From the NCBI GenBank assembly GCA_040902105.1, contig JBBDXW010000055.1, positions 1 to 64,000 of the forward strand: 64,000 bases of DNA. The letters run 5' to 3'. The notes beneath the pieces are model-generated. The model saw nothing but the letters and a program-made list of their open reading frames with translations, was not told where the DNA came from and searched no databases. Positions within the stretch are counted from its first letter, which is position 1, and each line of letters begins with the position of its first letter. Made by a program: the position numbers and the translations under genes. This document shows, in pieces, positions 37,330-45,982 of the stretch. Origin of the DNA: IDS-8 sp040902105 (GTDB taxonomy: Bacteria > Pseudomonadota > Gammaproteobacteria > Steroidobacterales > Woeseiaceae).

Positions 37330-37770
37330 ATGGTTCACGAAATGTTCGCCTATCTTTGTGTGCACGACGGCGCCAAGGCTATCGAGTTCTATACGAAAGC
37401 CTTCGGCGCTACCGAGAAATTCCGCCTCGTCGAGAGCGGCGGCCGCATCGGTCACGCCGAACTCGACTTCAACGGCACCACGCTGATGCTGTCGGAGGAG
37501 TATCCCGAGTACGGCATCAACGGTCCGAGGAAGATCGGCGGCACACCGGTCACCATTCATCTCCATGTCGACAACGCCGATGACGTCATCGAGCGCGCCG
37601 TGAGTGCGGGCGCGACGCTGGAAAGGGCGGCGCAAGACCAGTTCTACGGGGAGCGCTCAGGGACTTTTCACGATCCCTTCGGTCACCGCTGGAATATCGG
37701 TCATCACATCGAGGAAATGTCTGCAGAAGAGATGCAGCGGCGCTATGCCGAGATCACGAGGGGGCAGTAA
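37330..37770 (+). CDS. VOC family protein, PhnB-like
   Basis: A 146-residue glyoxalase/bleomycin-resistance superfamily protein of the PhnB-like type: AYLCVHDGAKAIEFYTKAFG at the N-terminus and DPFGHRWNIGHHIEEM at the C-terminus, the latter carrying the usual H-W-N-I pattern. The single domain is expected to dimerise and bind a metal at H/E sites. Substrate is not readable. It stands alone, downstream of the AraC regulator but separated by a palindromic repeat. Confidence 0.87.
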   Translation: MVHEMFAYLCVHDGAKAIEFYTKAFGATEKFRLVESGGRIGHAELDFNGTTLMLSEEYPEYGINGPRKIGGTPVTIHLHVDNADDVIERAVSAGATLERAAQDQFYGERSGTFHDPFGHRWNIGHHIEEMSAEEMQRRYAEITRGQ

Positions 37771-37821
37771 GCGCGTCCGCGGATGTCGCTCGAAGGCCGG
37801 GCGGCGGTCTGCGGCCTGCGC

Positions 37822-39084
37822 TTACTCCACTATCGCCTGGTACACGAGCGCACGCACTTTGAGCTGATCGTCGATATCGCCCGCGGGAATCAGCTGCGTC
37901 ATGTAAACGACGACCAGCGCCTCGCCGGGATCGACCCAGTAGACGCTGTGGTATGCGCCACCCCAGCCGTACTCGCCGACGGAGCCCGGCACGCCGCGCA
38001 CGCCCAGGTCCTCGACCACGGAAAAACCGAGCCCGAAGCCTTCGCCGTCCTCAAAGGTCACGGCTCCGAGGTGGTCGACCGTCATCAGCTCCACGGTTTT
38101 CGGTCCCAGAATCCGGCGGCCGTCGAGTTCGCCGCCGTTCAGCGTCATCTGCAGGAAGCGCGCGTAGTCAGACGCGGTCGAGAGCAGCCCGGCCCCGCCG
38201 GAGAAGCTCTTGCGCGGCCCGTCGAGGTACGCGCCCTGGCCGGCGGAGCCCGCGTCCGGCGCCCGGACGACGCCGTCGGGCGCGAACGAGTACACCGCGG
38301 CGAGGCGATCGCGCTTCGACTTCGGCAGGTAGAAATGCGTGTCAGTCATCCCGAGCGGCTGCAGAATGCGCTCGTTCACGAACTCGTCGAGCCGTTGTCC
38401 CGACACGCGCTCGATGAGCGCTCCCAGGATATCGATACTGTAGCCGTAGACCCAGGCTTCCCCTGGCTGCGCATCCGCCGGCAACTTTGCCATGCGTGCG
38501 ACCGTCTCGGCGATCGGTTCGTCGCGGTCGGCGAAGTACCAGCCCTGGATGCCGGCTTCGCGCCACCGGTCGCTCGCGATGCCGGTGCCGTAGGCGAAAC
38601 CGGACGTGTGCGTCAGCAGGTCGCGAATCGTGATCGGCCGCTCGGCCGCCACAACGTCGTAACCGCCGCCGGCGCGAGGCACGGCGACCGTCGTCTCGAG
38701 GAACCCCGGCAGGTACTTGCCCACGGGATCGGAGATCAGCAACTCGCCTTCTTCCTGCAGCACCAGCACGCCCGTGCTGACGATAGCCTTCGTCTGGGAC
38801 GCGATCCTGAAGATCGTGTCGTCGCGCATCGGCGAATCCGCCTCCGGATCGCGATCGCCGAAGGCTTCGTGGTAGACGACCTTGCCGCGTCGCGCGACCA
38901 GCGCGACGGCGCCTGAGAGTCTGCCGTTGTCGACGTACTCCTGCAATTCTGCCGAAAGCCTCTCGAGCCGTTCCGATGACATCCCGACGTCTTCGGGCTG
39001 CGCCGCATCAAGCGCCGCCGCATGGGCGACCGCGAACAGGGTAAGCAATGGAACGATCAGAATGTGTGCGAAACGCAGTGTCAC
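37822..39084 (-). CDS. Exported serine hydrolase, class C beta-lactamase/PBP-like
   Basis: A 420-residue exported hydrolase. A GTG start at 39084 preceded by AAGGAG gives the signal FAHILIVPLLTLFAVAHAAA. The nucleophile motif is SQTK (RIASQTKAIVS), with YGYS (AWVYGYSIDILG) in the expected tyrosine position and WGGAYHSVYWVDP near the C-terminus. It is a paralogue in family, though not in detail, of the serine hydrolase at 10.9-11.9 kb. Esterase or D-aminopeptidase activity is as likely as beta-lactamase activity. Confidence 0.87.
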   Translation of the reverse strand: MTLRFAHILIVPLLTLFAVAHAAALDAAQPEDVGMSSERLERLSAELQEYVDNGRLSGAVALVARRGKVVYHEAFGDRDPEADSPMRDDTIFRIASQTKAIVSTGVLVLQEEGELLISDPVGKYLPGFLETTVAVPRAGGGYDVVAAERPITIRDLLTHTSGFAYGTGIASDRWREAGIQGWYFADRDEPIAETVARMAKLPADAQPGEAWVYGYSIDILGALIERVSGQRLDEFVNERILQPLGMTDTHFYLPKSKRDRLAAVYSFAPDGVVRAPDAGSAGQGAYLDGPRKSFSGGAGLLSTASDYARFLQMTLNGGELDGRRILGPKTVELMTVDHLGAVTFEDGEGFGLGFSVVEDLGVRGVPGSVGEYGWGGAYHSVYWVDPGEALVVVYMTQLIPAGDIDDQLKVRALVYQAIVE

Positions 39085-39163
39085 GAGTTTTTTCTCCTTG
39101 CGGAACCTGCCCATTTCAGCGAAAACCATTGCAGGATCGTCAACCCGACCCCGATCGGGTCGG

Positions 39164-39430
39164 TCAGGCCATGCGGAGTGCCGAATCGCCCTGAAACACC
39201 AAACCATCGGGGTCTGACAGGTAGCTGCTGATGTTGCCCGCAAAAACGATGGCGGTCCATATCGCAGCCAGGATTGCCCCGACGGGCCGCCAGTGGCGAA
39301 GCAGTGCATAAAGCACGAACAGTGAAATGACTGTTTTCAGGATCAGGTACCAGAAATCGCCGCCCAGTCCCGCACCGTTCAGCGGTGGCCTGTTCGGAAC
39401 GAGGCGCTTTCGCGACGCGGGCTCATTCAC
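39164..39430 (-). CDS. Small membrane protein, unknown
   Basis: About 88 residues if translated from a GTG at 39430; other GTG starts upstream are possible, so the N-terminus is uncertain. Two hydrophobic segments are visible (FWYLILKTVISLFVLYALL and AILAAIWTAIVFAGNI) and the C-terminus (SDPDGLVFQGDSALRMA) is soluble. It is on the same strand as the YCII gene, 55 bases downstream of it, and could be the third gene of that operon. No family recognised. Confidence 0.5.
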   Translation of the reverse strand: MNEPASRKRLVPNRPPLNGAGLGGDFWYLILKTVISLFVLYALLRHWRPVGAILAAIWTAIVFAGNISSYLSDPDGLVFQGDSALRMA

Positions 39431-39485
39431 GCTGGCGCCGCGCGAGGAATCCGTCCCCGACTGAGCGCGCACGTATACAGGGATC

Positions 39486-40064
39486 TCAGGTCTCGAGCCG
39501 ACGAAGCGAAACGGTGCCGCCGTAGCGCACATGCGGACAGGTCGCCGCGATCGACGCGGCCTCGTCGAGATCCTTTGCACGAATGACAAAGTACCCCCCA
39601 ATGGTCCCTTCCGCAGCCATTGGAATTGCCGCTGCCGGTTCACGACCCGGGGCGATGAGCAAACCGTCGTCCGCAAGCTTCTCGCCGGTTACATATTTTC
39701 CCGCCGCCGCAACTTCGCGGGCCCACTCGGAGTACTCACCGATGCGCTCCGCCATGCGGCCCGCTTCCGGGTACTGGTAGGAATCGTTCTCGTACAACAG
39801 CATCGCAAACTGGCTCAGGTCGTCGGGCGGCGTTGCTGCAGGCAGGCCGTCGGTTCGCTGTCCGGCCAAAAAGCCGGCCAGCAGCGCCGCGACGGCAATG
39901 ACCGCCGTAATTGCGTAGTGTCTGTTCATCTTTGCATCCCCTCTGGCTCCAGTTCGAATAAGTCCGTTGGTCTTGAGCGCCCGTACGACGCGTTCCTCGA
40001 GCTCCGCAGGCGCTTCCGCCTGCGCCTGAAGGTCGCGCAGTCGGCGCAATCCCGGCGCGTTCAT
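39486..40064 (-). CDS. Membrane-anchored YCII-domain protein, likely anti-sigma partner
   Basis: A 192-residue protein with three parts: a 45-residue cytoplasmic N-terminus rich in charged helices (LQAQAEAPAELEERVVRALK), one membrane helix (YAITAVIAVAALLAGFLAG) and a periplasmic YCII-related domain (AMLLYENDSYQ through GGYFVIRAKDLDEAASIAAT, ending in PHVRYGGTVSLR). Its ATG overlaps the ECF sigma factor stop (ATGA), which indicates coupled translation. The topology is that of a membrane anti-sigma factor with a YCII sensor. No zinc HxxxCxxC motif is present. Confidence 0.75.
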   Translation of the reverse strand: MNAPGLRRLRDLQAQAEAPAELEERVVRALKTNGLIRTGARGDAKMNRHYAITAVIAVAALLAGFLAGQRTDGLPAATPPDDLSQFAMLLYENDSYQYPEAGRMAERIGEYSEWAREVAAAGKYVTGEKLADDGLLIAPGREPAAAIPMAAEGTIGGYFVIRAKDLDEAASIAATCPHVRYGGTVSLRRLET

Positions 40065-40642
40065 GTTGCAGTCCCTCCGTCGGCGATCGGCACAGCCGAT
40101 CCATCGAGTCGGTGCCGCAGTTCGCGGCGTGCCCGCGCGAGCTGGCTTTTCGACGTACCCGGCACGATTCCCAGCGCCCGCGCGATCTCGACATGTGTGA
40201 AGCCTTCCACGTCGTGCAACACCAGCACTTCGCGGTAACCCGGCGGAAGGCGCTCGATGGCCCGTTCGATATCGAGCAAGGTAAAGGATGTCGTCTCGAT
40301 CTCCGGCTCCTCTCGTTCCACATCGACCGGCAGCGTCACGATGTCGGCGTTCGTGCTCCATGTCTCGCGACAACAGCGAATGAGAATCCCCGTGAGCCAG
40401 GTGAGCAGCGCCGATCGCCATTCAAACTGCGAAACGGCCCGCGCGGCGCGAAGCCACGTCTCCTGCAACACGTCTTCTGCCTTCGAGGGACCTGCCAGGC
40501 GATACGCCATCCGGTAGAGCGCCGGGGTGTGCCGCCGATACAGAACCCGAAACTCGTCTTCTCCGCGCTCACGCAGGAAATCCCGCACAAGCTCGCGATC
40601 GGAACGGCCGGCGCCGCGCGAATCCGCGTCGAATTCGTTCAT
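40061..40642 (-). CDS. ECF sigma-70 family RNA polymerase sigma factor
   Basis: A 193-residue extracytoplasmic-function sigma factor. Region 2 is seen at residues about 30-95 (FRVLYRRHTPALYRMAYRLA then SKAEDVLQETWLRA), and region 4 near the C-terminus (IERLPPGYREVLVLHDVEGF, then HVEIARALGIVPGTSKSQL, the helix-turn-helix). It should direct RNA polymerase to a specific promoter set, probably including its own. The downstream YCII protein starts within its stop codon and is the candidate regulator. The short linker between regions is normal. Confidence 0.93.
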   Translation of the reverse strand: MNEFDADSRGAGRSDRELVRDFLRERGEDEFRVLYRRHTPALYRMAYRLAGPSKAEDVLQETWLRAARAVSQFEWRSALLTWLTGILIRCCRETWSTNADIVTLPVDVEREEPEIETTSFTLLDIERAIERLPPGYREVLVLHDVEGFTHVEIARALGIVPGTSKSQLARARRELRHRLDGSAVPIADGGTAT

Positions 40643-40878
40643 ATCCGGCTCAGGTTTACAGACTTCACGTATCTCATTGATGCGTGAGTGCGGTTTACAG
40701 CGAAGAAGGTTGCACGCCGTGTGAACGATTTGAACCGTCCAGCGGCTTTCTCAGCCCTGAAGCGCTCATGGCAAGTACGCATCGCAAAGAAACGAGACGG
40801 CGGTAGCGCGTCGGCGAGATGACGCATTCGCCTCGGCGGTTTGTTATCTTTCCTCTTTTTATTCGCAGGCGCATCGCA

Positions 40879-41952
40879 ATGCCTGAATCGAACACGCTCG
40901 ACGGCGACAACCTTACACCCGCCGCACGAGGCTTCTCAATGCCGCCGGAATGGGCGCCGCATCAGGCCACATGGATCTCCTGGCCGCACAAACGCGAAAG
41001 CTGGCCCGGAAAATTCGAGACGGTGGAACCGGTAATGGCCAGTGCGGTATCCGCATTGTCAGGAAGCGAGACGGTCAGAATCAATGTACTCGGCCAGCAG
41101 CATGAGGAGCACGTGCGGACGTTGCTTGACGGCCGCGTCAGGCGGGACCGCATCGTGTTTCACCGCTTTCCGACGAATGACGCCTGGTGCCGCGACCACG
41201 GCGCCATTTTTGTAACGCGCGAGGATGGCGCAGCAACCGAGCGCGCATTGGCTCTCGATTTTCGCTTCAACGCGTGGGGCGGCAAGTACCCGCCATTCGA
41301 TCTGGATGATTCCATTGCGGCAAAAATGGCCCAGGCGCTCGGCATCCGGTCTTACCCGGTGGACATGGTGCTCGAAGGCGGGTCGATCGACGTCAACGGA
41401 CGCGGCGCGTTGCTGACGACCGAGCAATGCCTGCTGCATCCGAATCGCAATCCCGATCTCGCCAGGACTGCGATCGAGCGGAATCTGCGGGATACGCTCG
41501 GCGTGCAGCAAATCATCTGGCTCGGCGATGGTATCGCCGGTGACGACACCGACGGGCACGTCGACGATCTCACCCGCTTCGTGGCTGACGATACCGTGGT
41601 GACGGTCGTCGAGACGAATGGCACCGACGAGAATTACGCTGCGCTCGCGGAAAACCGCGAACGCCTGAACGAGGTCCGGCTCGCCGATGGCCGCCGGCTC
41701 AAGGTCATCGAACTTGCGATGCCGCGGCCGCTGGAGTTCAGGGGCGACCGGTTGCCGGCCAGCTATGCGAATTTCTATGTGGGCAACACGGTGGTGCTGA
41801 TGCCCGCCTTCGACGATCCCGCCGACGAACCCAACCGGCAAGCGCTGGCGCGCTGCTTTCCCGGGCGCGAGGTCGTCGCCATTGATTGCACCGACCTGGT
41901 GCTCGGTCTCGGCACATTTCATTGTCTCACCCAGCAGGTACCCGTGTTTTAA
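40879..41952 (+). CDS. aguA: Agmatine deiminase
   Basis: Hydrolyses agmatine to N-carbamoylputrescine and ammonia, the second step of putrescine synthesis from arginine. The protein is 357 residues. The catalytic cysteine is C349 in GTFHCLTQQVP, the terminal guanidino-group hydrolase motif, with NDAWCRDHG and a later DDTDGHVDDLTRF carrying the expected acidic and histidine residues. The motif before the cysteine reads GLGTF rather than the commoner GGGNI. It is the first gene of a four-gene operon. Start at 40879 chosen because translation homology begins with MPESN. Confidence 0.92.
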   Translation: MPESNTLDGDNLTPAARGFSMPPEWAPHQATWISWPHKRESWPGKFETVEPVMASAVSALSGSETVRINVLGQQHEEHVRTLLDGRVRRDRIVFHRFPTNDAWCRDHGAIFVTREDGAATERALALDFRFNAWGGKYPPFDLDDSIAAKMAQALGIRSYPVDMVLEGGSIDVNGRGALLTTEQCLLHPNRNPDLARTAIERNLRDTLGVQQIIWLGDGIAGDDTDGHVDDLTRFVADDTVVTVVETNGTDENYAALAENRERLNEVRLADGRRLKVIELAMPRPLEFRGDRLPASYANFYVGNTVVLMPAFDDPADEPNRQALARCFPGREVVAIDCTDLVLGLGTFHCLTQQVPVF

Positions 41953-41983
41953 TGTTCACTTTAGAGCTCAGGGGATTCGGCCA

Positions 41984-42955
41984 ATGACCGCGATTCGCGA
42001 CTTTGTCCATCATCACTACCGCCACTTCAACGCCGCGGCGTTGATCGATGCCGCCGACGGCTACGTTCGCCATCTCGACGGCGGCGGCGTCATGTTCATG
42101 ACGCTGGCGGGCGCGATGAGCACGGCGGAGCTCGGGCTGTCGCTTGCCGAAATGATCCGCCGCAACAAGGTCCAGGCGATCTGTTGCACGGGAGCGAATC
42201 TGGAGGAAGATGTATTCAACCTGGTCGCCCACGATCATTACGTGCGCGTCCCGCATTACCGCCAGTTGACGGCCGGGGACGAAGAGGCACTGCTCGCGCG
42301 GCACCTCAACCGGGTCACGGACACCTGCATTCCGGAAGAAGAAGCGATCCGGCGCATCGAGCACGCGATTCTCGACGTCTGGCTCGAAGCGGACAGGAAC
42401 GGTCAATGCGACTTCCCCCACGAGTTTCTCTACCAGGTACTGCGCTCCGGCAAGCTTAAGAAACACTACCAGATCGATCCAAGGGACAGCTGGCTCATCG
42501 CCGCGAGCGAGCGGGACCTGCCGATCATTGTCCCCGGCTGGGAAGACTCGACGCTCGGCAACATCTACGCATCGCATTGCATCACCGGCGAGATTGCCAA
42601 CGTGCATACCGTGCGCAGCGGCATCGAGTACATGATTTATCTCGCGGACTGGTACGAGAAGACCTCCGCCACATCCTCAATCGGCTTTTTCCAGATCGGC
42701 GGCGGCATCGCCGGGGATTTTCCCATTTGCGTGGTGCCGATGCTGCAGCAGGATCTGCGTAAGGCAGACACCCCGCGCTGGGGATATTTTTGCCAGATCA
42801 GCGACTCGACGACGAGCTACGGATCCTATTCCGGCGCAGTACCGAACGAAAAAATTACCTGGGGCAAGCTGTCCGCAGATACGCCCAAGTACATCATCGA
42901 GTCTGATGCGACCATCGTCGCTCCGTTGATTTTCGCCTGTGTGCTCGATGAATAA
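41984..42955 (+). CDS. Deoxyhypusine-synthase-like protein
   Basis: A 323-residue NAD-dependent enzyme of the deoxyhypusine synthase family. Signatures include VMFMTLAGAMSTAELG, CTGANLEEDVFNLVAHDHYV and, near the C-terminus, ITWGKL with K295 in the position of the active-site lysine that forms the enzyme-imine intermediate in DHS. Bacteria lack eIF5A, and DHS-like bacterial proteins are reported as homospermidine synthases or polyamine aminobutyl/aminopropyl transferases. Its position between agmatine deiminase and arginine decarboxylase supports a polyamine role. The start has a CAGGGG site upstream. Confidence 0.85.
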   Translation: MTAIRDFVHHHYRHFNAAALIDAADGYVRHLDGGGVMFMTLAGAMSTAELGLSLAEMIRRNKVQAICCTGANLEEDVFNLVAHDHYVRVPHYRQLTAGDEEALLARHLNRVTDTCIPEEEAIRRIEHAILDVWLEADRNGQCDFPHEFLYQVLRSGKLKKHYQIDPRDSWLIAASERDLPIIVPGWEDSTLGNIYASHCITGEIANVHTVRSGIEYMIYLADWYEKTSATSSIGFFQIGGGIAGDFPICVVPMLQQDLRKADTPRWGYFCQISDSTTSYGSYSGAVPNEKITWGKLSADTPKYIIESDATIVAPLIFACVLDE

Positions 42956-44939
42956 GGCTGCAGCCGACCGCGCCCTTGGCGCCGCCGACTGGTCGCTCGA
43001 CGACGCCAGCGAGCTTTATCGCATGGCCGCGTGGAGCGATGGCTTCTTCAGGATCAACGAGCGCGGCCATATCGCCGTGCATCCGTTTGAAGACGGCGAT
43101 CTCTCAATCGATATCATGGACGTCATCGAAGAGGCCGGGCGCCGCGACATCGCATTCCCCCTGTTGCTGCGTTTCCAGGACGTGCTTCGAGCCCGCGTGC
43201 AACGGTTGAACCTCGCCTTTTCGGCCGCCATTGAAGAAGCCTCCTATCGGAACGTCTACCGCAGTGTTTACCCGATCAAGGTAAACCAGTTGCACGAAGT
43301 CGTCGAAGAGGTCCTGGATGCCGGGAAGCCGTTCGAGCTGGGACTCGAATGCGGTTCCAAGGCGGAGCTGGTTGCCGCCCTGCCGCATTTGTTGCAGGAC
43401 GAGACGCTGCTGATCTGCAACGGGGTCAAGGACCGCACGATGTTGTCGCTGATCCTCTCGGCGCAAGGGCTCGGCAAGAACGTCATTCCCGTGATGGAAA
43501 AGTTCGCCGAGTTCGAACATCTGATGGCGCTGGTCGACGAGCACGACGGTGCGACCCGCTTCGGCGTGCGCATTCGCCTGCGTACGGCCGGCTCCGGCCG
43601 ATGGGCGGATTCCGGCGGCTACCGGTCGAAGTTCGGCGTGTCGCTGCCGGAGCTGCTCGAACTGGTCGACAAGCTCGAGGCGTCACGACGCACCGCTTCG
43701 TTTGTTTTGCTGCATTTCCACCTTGGCAGCCAGATCGCCGATATTCAAACGCTGAAGCAAGCGGTGAAGGAAATGGCGCAGATATATGCCGAACTCAGGG
43801 TACGCGGCTTGCCGATCCGCTACTTCGACGTGGGCGGCGGCCTCGGCGTCAATTACTCCGGCGGCTATGACGAAGGCAGCATCAACTACAGCCTGCAGGA
43901 GTACGCCAACGCGGTGGTCTACTCGGTGATGGAAGTATGCGACGCCAAAGCCGTGCCGCATCCCATTCTCATCTCGGAGAGCGGCCGCGCCATCACCGCG
44001 CATCACTCGGTCCTGGTTGTGGAGACCCTTGGAGCGTTTCGCAAGGACCGCATCGCGGAAGGCTTCAACCTGCCGGCGGATGCCGAGCCGATGGTGCGTA
44101 ATCTCAGCGGTATCTTCGGGCGGCTCGAATCGAAATCGGCGAAGAAGATCAGCGTCAGCCAGTTGCTGGAGGCGTATCACGACGTTGTTGAAATACACCG
44201 CGAGGCCGCGACGCTGTTCGGCATCGGCTATCTGTCGCTCGAACAGAATGCGCTCGTCGAGCGCCTGTACTGGAGCAGTTGCTCGGCGATTCTGCGACGC
44301 CTGCGCCTGGCAGAGCCGGATCCGGTGCCGGTTGAATTCCGCGAACTCGAAGACAAGCTGGTCGATCAGTACCTCTGTGACTTTTCCGTGTTTCAATCCA
44401 TGCTCGATCACTGGGCGATCGATCAGCCGTTTCCGATCGTGCCCCTGCAACGCCTCGACCGTCGCCCGACCCGGCGCGCGTTGCTGGTCGACCTGACCTG
44501 CGATTCGGACGGCAAAGTAAGTCAGTACGTTTCATCGAACGCCGACAAGAAGTTTCTCGAACTGCACCCGCTCGAGCCCGACGAGCGATATTTCCTCGGG
44601 TTTTTTCTCATGGGCGCGTATCAGGATATTATGGGCGATGCGCACAACCTTTTCGGGCGCGTTCCCGAAGTCCATGTTTACGCCGACGGCGAGGAAGACG
44701 GCAATTTCTGGATCGAAAAAGTCATTCCCGGAACGGAAGTGCAGGAGATGCTGGCGCAGGTCCAGTATTTTCCGAATGACCTGCAACGGCGCATGAACGA
44801 GATCATCAAGCTGAAAATCGAGTCGGGAGATCTCAGGCCGACACGCGGAATGGCAATACTCGACCAGTACATGAACTGTTTCCGCGACGGTACTTATTAC
44901 GATCCGCGCGGCCGCATGAGCGGAGTGCCAAAGACATGA
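42948..44939 (+). CDS. speA: Biosynthetic arginine decarboxylase
   Basis: PLP enzyme converting arginine to agmatine, first step of the putrescine route. The protein is 663 residues, the normal SpeA size. The PLP lysine is K111 in SVYPIKVNQ, and the barrel motifs HFHLGSQI and GGGLGVNYSGG are clear; the C-terminus has the usual CDSDGKV segment carrying the conserved Asp. The ATG at 42948 overlaps the end of the DHS-like gene by eight bases; a GTG at 42939 is also in frame. The enzyme sits third in the operon, with amidase following by a four-base overlap. Confidence 0.94.
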   Translation: MNKAAADRALGAADWSLDDASELYRMAAWSDGFFRINERGHIAVHPFEDGDLSIDIMDVIEEAGRRDIAFPLLLRFQDVLRARVQRLNLAFSAAIEEASYRNVYRSVYPIKVNQLHEVVEEVLDAGKPFELGLECGSKAELVAALPHLLQDETLLICNGVKDRTMLSLILSAQGLGKNVIPVMEKFAEFEHLMALVDEHDGATRFGVRIRLRTAGSGRWADSGGYRSKFGVSLPELLELVDKLEASRRTASFVLLHFHLGSQIADIQTLKQAVKEMAQIYAELRVRGLPIRYFDVGGGLGVNYSGGYDEGSINYSLQEYANAVVYSVMEVCDAKAVPHPILISESGRAITAHHSVLVVETLGAFRKDRIAEGFNLPADAEPMVRNLSGIFGRLESKSAKKISVSQLLEAYHDVVEIHREAATLFGIGYLSLEQNALVERLYWSSCSAILRRLRLAEPDPVPVEFRELEDKLVDQYLCDFSVFQSMLDHWAIDQPFPIVPLQRLDRRPTRRALLVDLTCDSDGKVSQYVSSNADKKFLELHPLEPDERYFLGFFLMGAYQDIMGDAHNLFGRVPEVHVYADGEEDGNFWIEKVIPGTEVQEMLAQVQYFPNDLQRRMNEIIKLKIESGDLRPTRGMAILDQYMNCFRDGTYYDPRGRMSGVPKT

Positions 44940-45841
44940 CCGACAACAGCCACGCGCGCGGCGTCAAGGTAGGCCTCGTGCAGATGCAGTGCTCCGACAA
45001 TCCGGAAGATAACATGCAAAAGGCGTTGCGCATGACGGAGGATGCTGCGCGACGGGGCGCGGAGGTCATCTGCCTGCCGGAATTGTTTCGCTCACGCTAT
45101 TTTTGCCAGAGCGAGGACGACGCGTTTTTCGACCTGGCGGAGTCGATCCCGGGGCCGTCTACCGAAGCGTTCGCGGTCATCGCCGCCAGGCACGACGTTT
45201 CAATCATCGTGAGCCTGTTTGAAAAAAGGGCGCCGGGCCTTTATCACAACACCACTGCCGTCCTTGACCGACAGCGCGGCTATATCGGCAAGTACCGCAA
45301 GATGCACATACCCGACGATCCGCGGTATTACGAGAAGTACTATTTCACGCCGGGCGACCTGGGCTTCCAGAGCTTCGGCACGGAGCGCGCGGACCTCGGC
45401 GTGCTGATCTGCTGGGACCAGTGGTACCCGGAAGCGGCGCGGCTTACCGCCATGAAAGGCGCAGAAATTCTTTTCTATCCGACCGCGATCGGCTGGCACC
45501 CGGAAGAGAAAGCTGAAGTTGGCAAGCAACAGCACGAAGCCTGGGAAACGATGCAGCGCTCACATGCAATTGCCAATGGTTGCTTCGTCGTTGCGGTCAA
45601 CCGGATCGGCTTCGAGCCGGACCCGGCCGGAAACGGCGGTATCGAGTTCTGGGGACAGAGTTTCATGGTCGCGCCGGACGGCCGTGTCCTGTGCCGTGCG
45701 CCCGCAGACGAGGAATGCGTGCTGGTCACCGACATAAACTTGAACGAACTGGCCCGCTCCCGCCACGGCTGGCCGTTCTTTCGCGACCGCCGCATCGACG
45801 CTTACGGCGGCATCAGCGAGCGTTTCCTCGATTCGGACTGA
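44936..45841 (+). CDS. aguB: N-carbamoylputrescine amidase
   Basis: Nitrilase-superfamily amidase that hydrolyses N-carbamoylputrescine to putrescine, CO2 and ammonia, completing the pathway begun by the preceding genes. The 301-residue protein has the Glu-Lys-Cys triad: E49 in CLPEL, K123 in KYRKMHIPDD and C160 in ICWDQW, with GIEFWGQS later. It overlaps speA by four bases (ATGA), so expression is coupled. A long palindrome immediately follows the stop. Confidence 0.93.
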   Translation: MTDNSHARGVKVGLVQMQCSDNPEDNMQKALRMTEDAARRGAEVICLPELFRSRYFCQSEDDAFFDLAESIPGPSTEAFAVIAARHDVSIIVSLFEKRAPGLYHNTTAVLDRQRGYIGKYRKMHIPDDPRYYEKYYFTPGDLGFQSFGTERADLGVLICWDQWYPEAARLTAMKGAEILFYPTAIGWHPEEKAEVGKQQHEAWETMQRSHAIANGCFVVAVNRIGFEPDPAGNGGIEFWGQSFMVAPDGRVLCRAPADEECVLVTDINLNELARSRHGWPFFRDRRIDAYGGISERFLDSD

Positions 45842-45854
45842 GAGCGGTCGTGTA

Positions 45855-45953
45855 CAGTGCCGGACTTGGATCTTTGGACATTTCGCAGCCCTATTGCGTT
45901 ACTTCTTCCGGCAGAGCAGAAGCGAAATGTCCAAAGATCCAAGTCCGGCACTG
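45855..45953. repeat. Palindromic intergenic repeat, family C (two arms)
   Basis: Two 32-base arms, the first with core GTGCCGGACTTGGAT, pair perfectly around a 35-base loop. It starts 13 bases after the aguB stop. The arms differ from the 4550 copy at one matched position (ATCTTT/AAAGAT here, ATTTTT/AAAAAT there). Confidence 0.92.
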
Positions 45954-45956
45954 GCT

Positions 45957-45977
45957 CCCCGCCATTGCGGGCGACCC
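45957..45977. repeat. Single family A REP arm
   Basis: CCCCGCCATTGCGGGCGACC lies just beyond the family C palindrome and before the adenosine-deaminase-type gene stop, without a paired arm. Confidence 0.75.
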
Positions 45978-45982
45978 TCGCG

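Noticed and set aside
40643..40878. Possible tRNA or regulatory RNA near the ECF gene
   Set aside because: No cloverleaf or T-loop motif was found; the stretch is unremarkable intergenic sequence.
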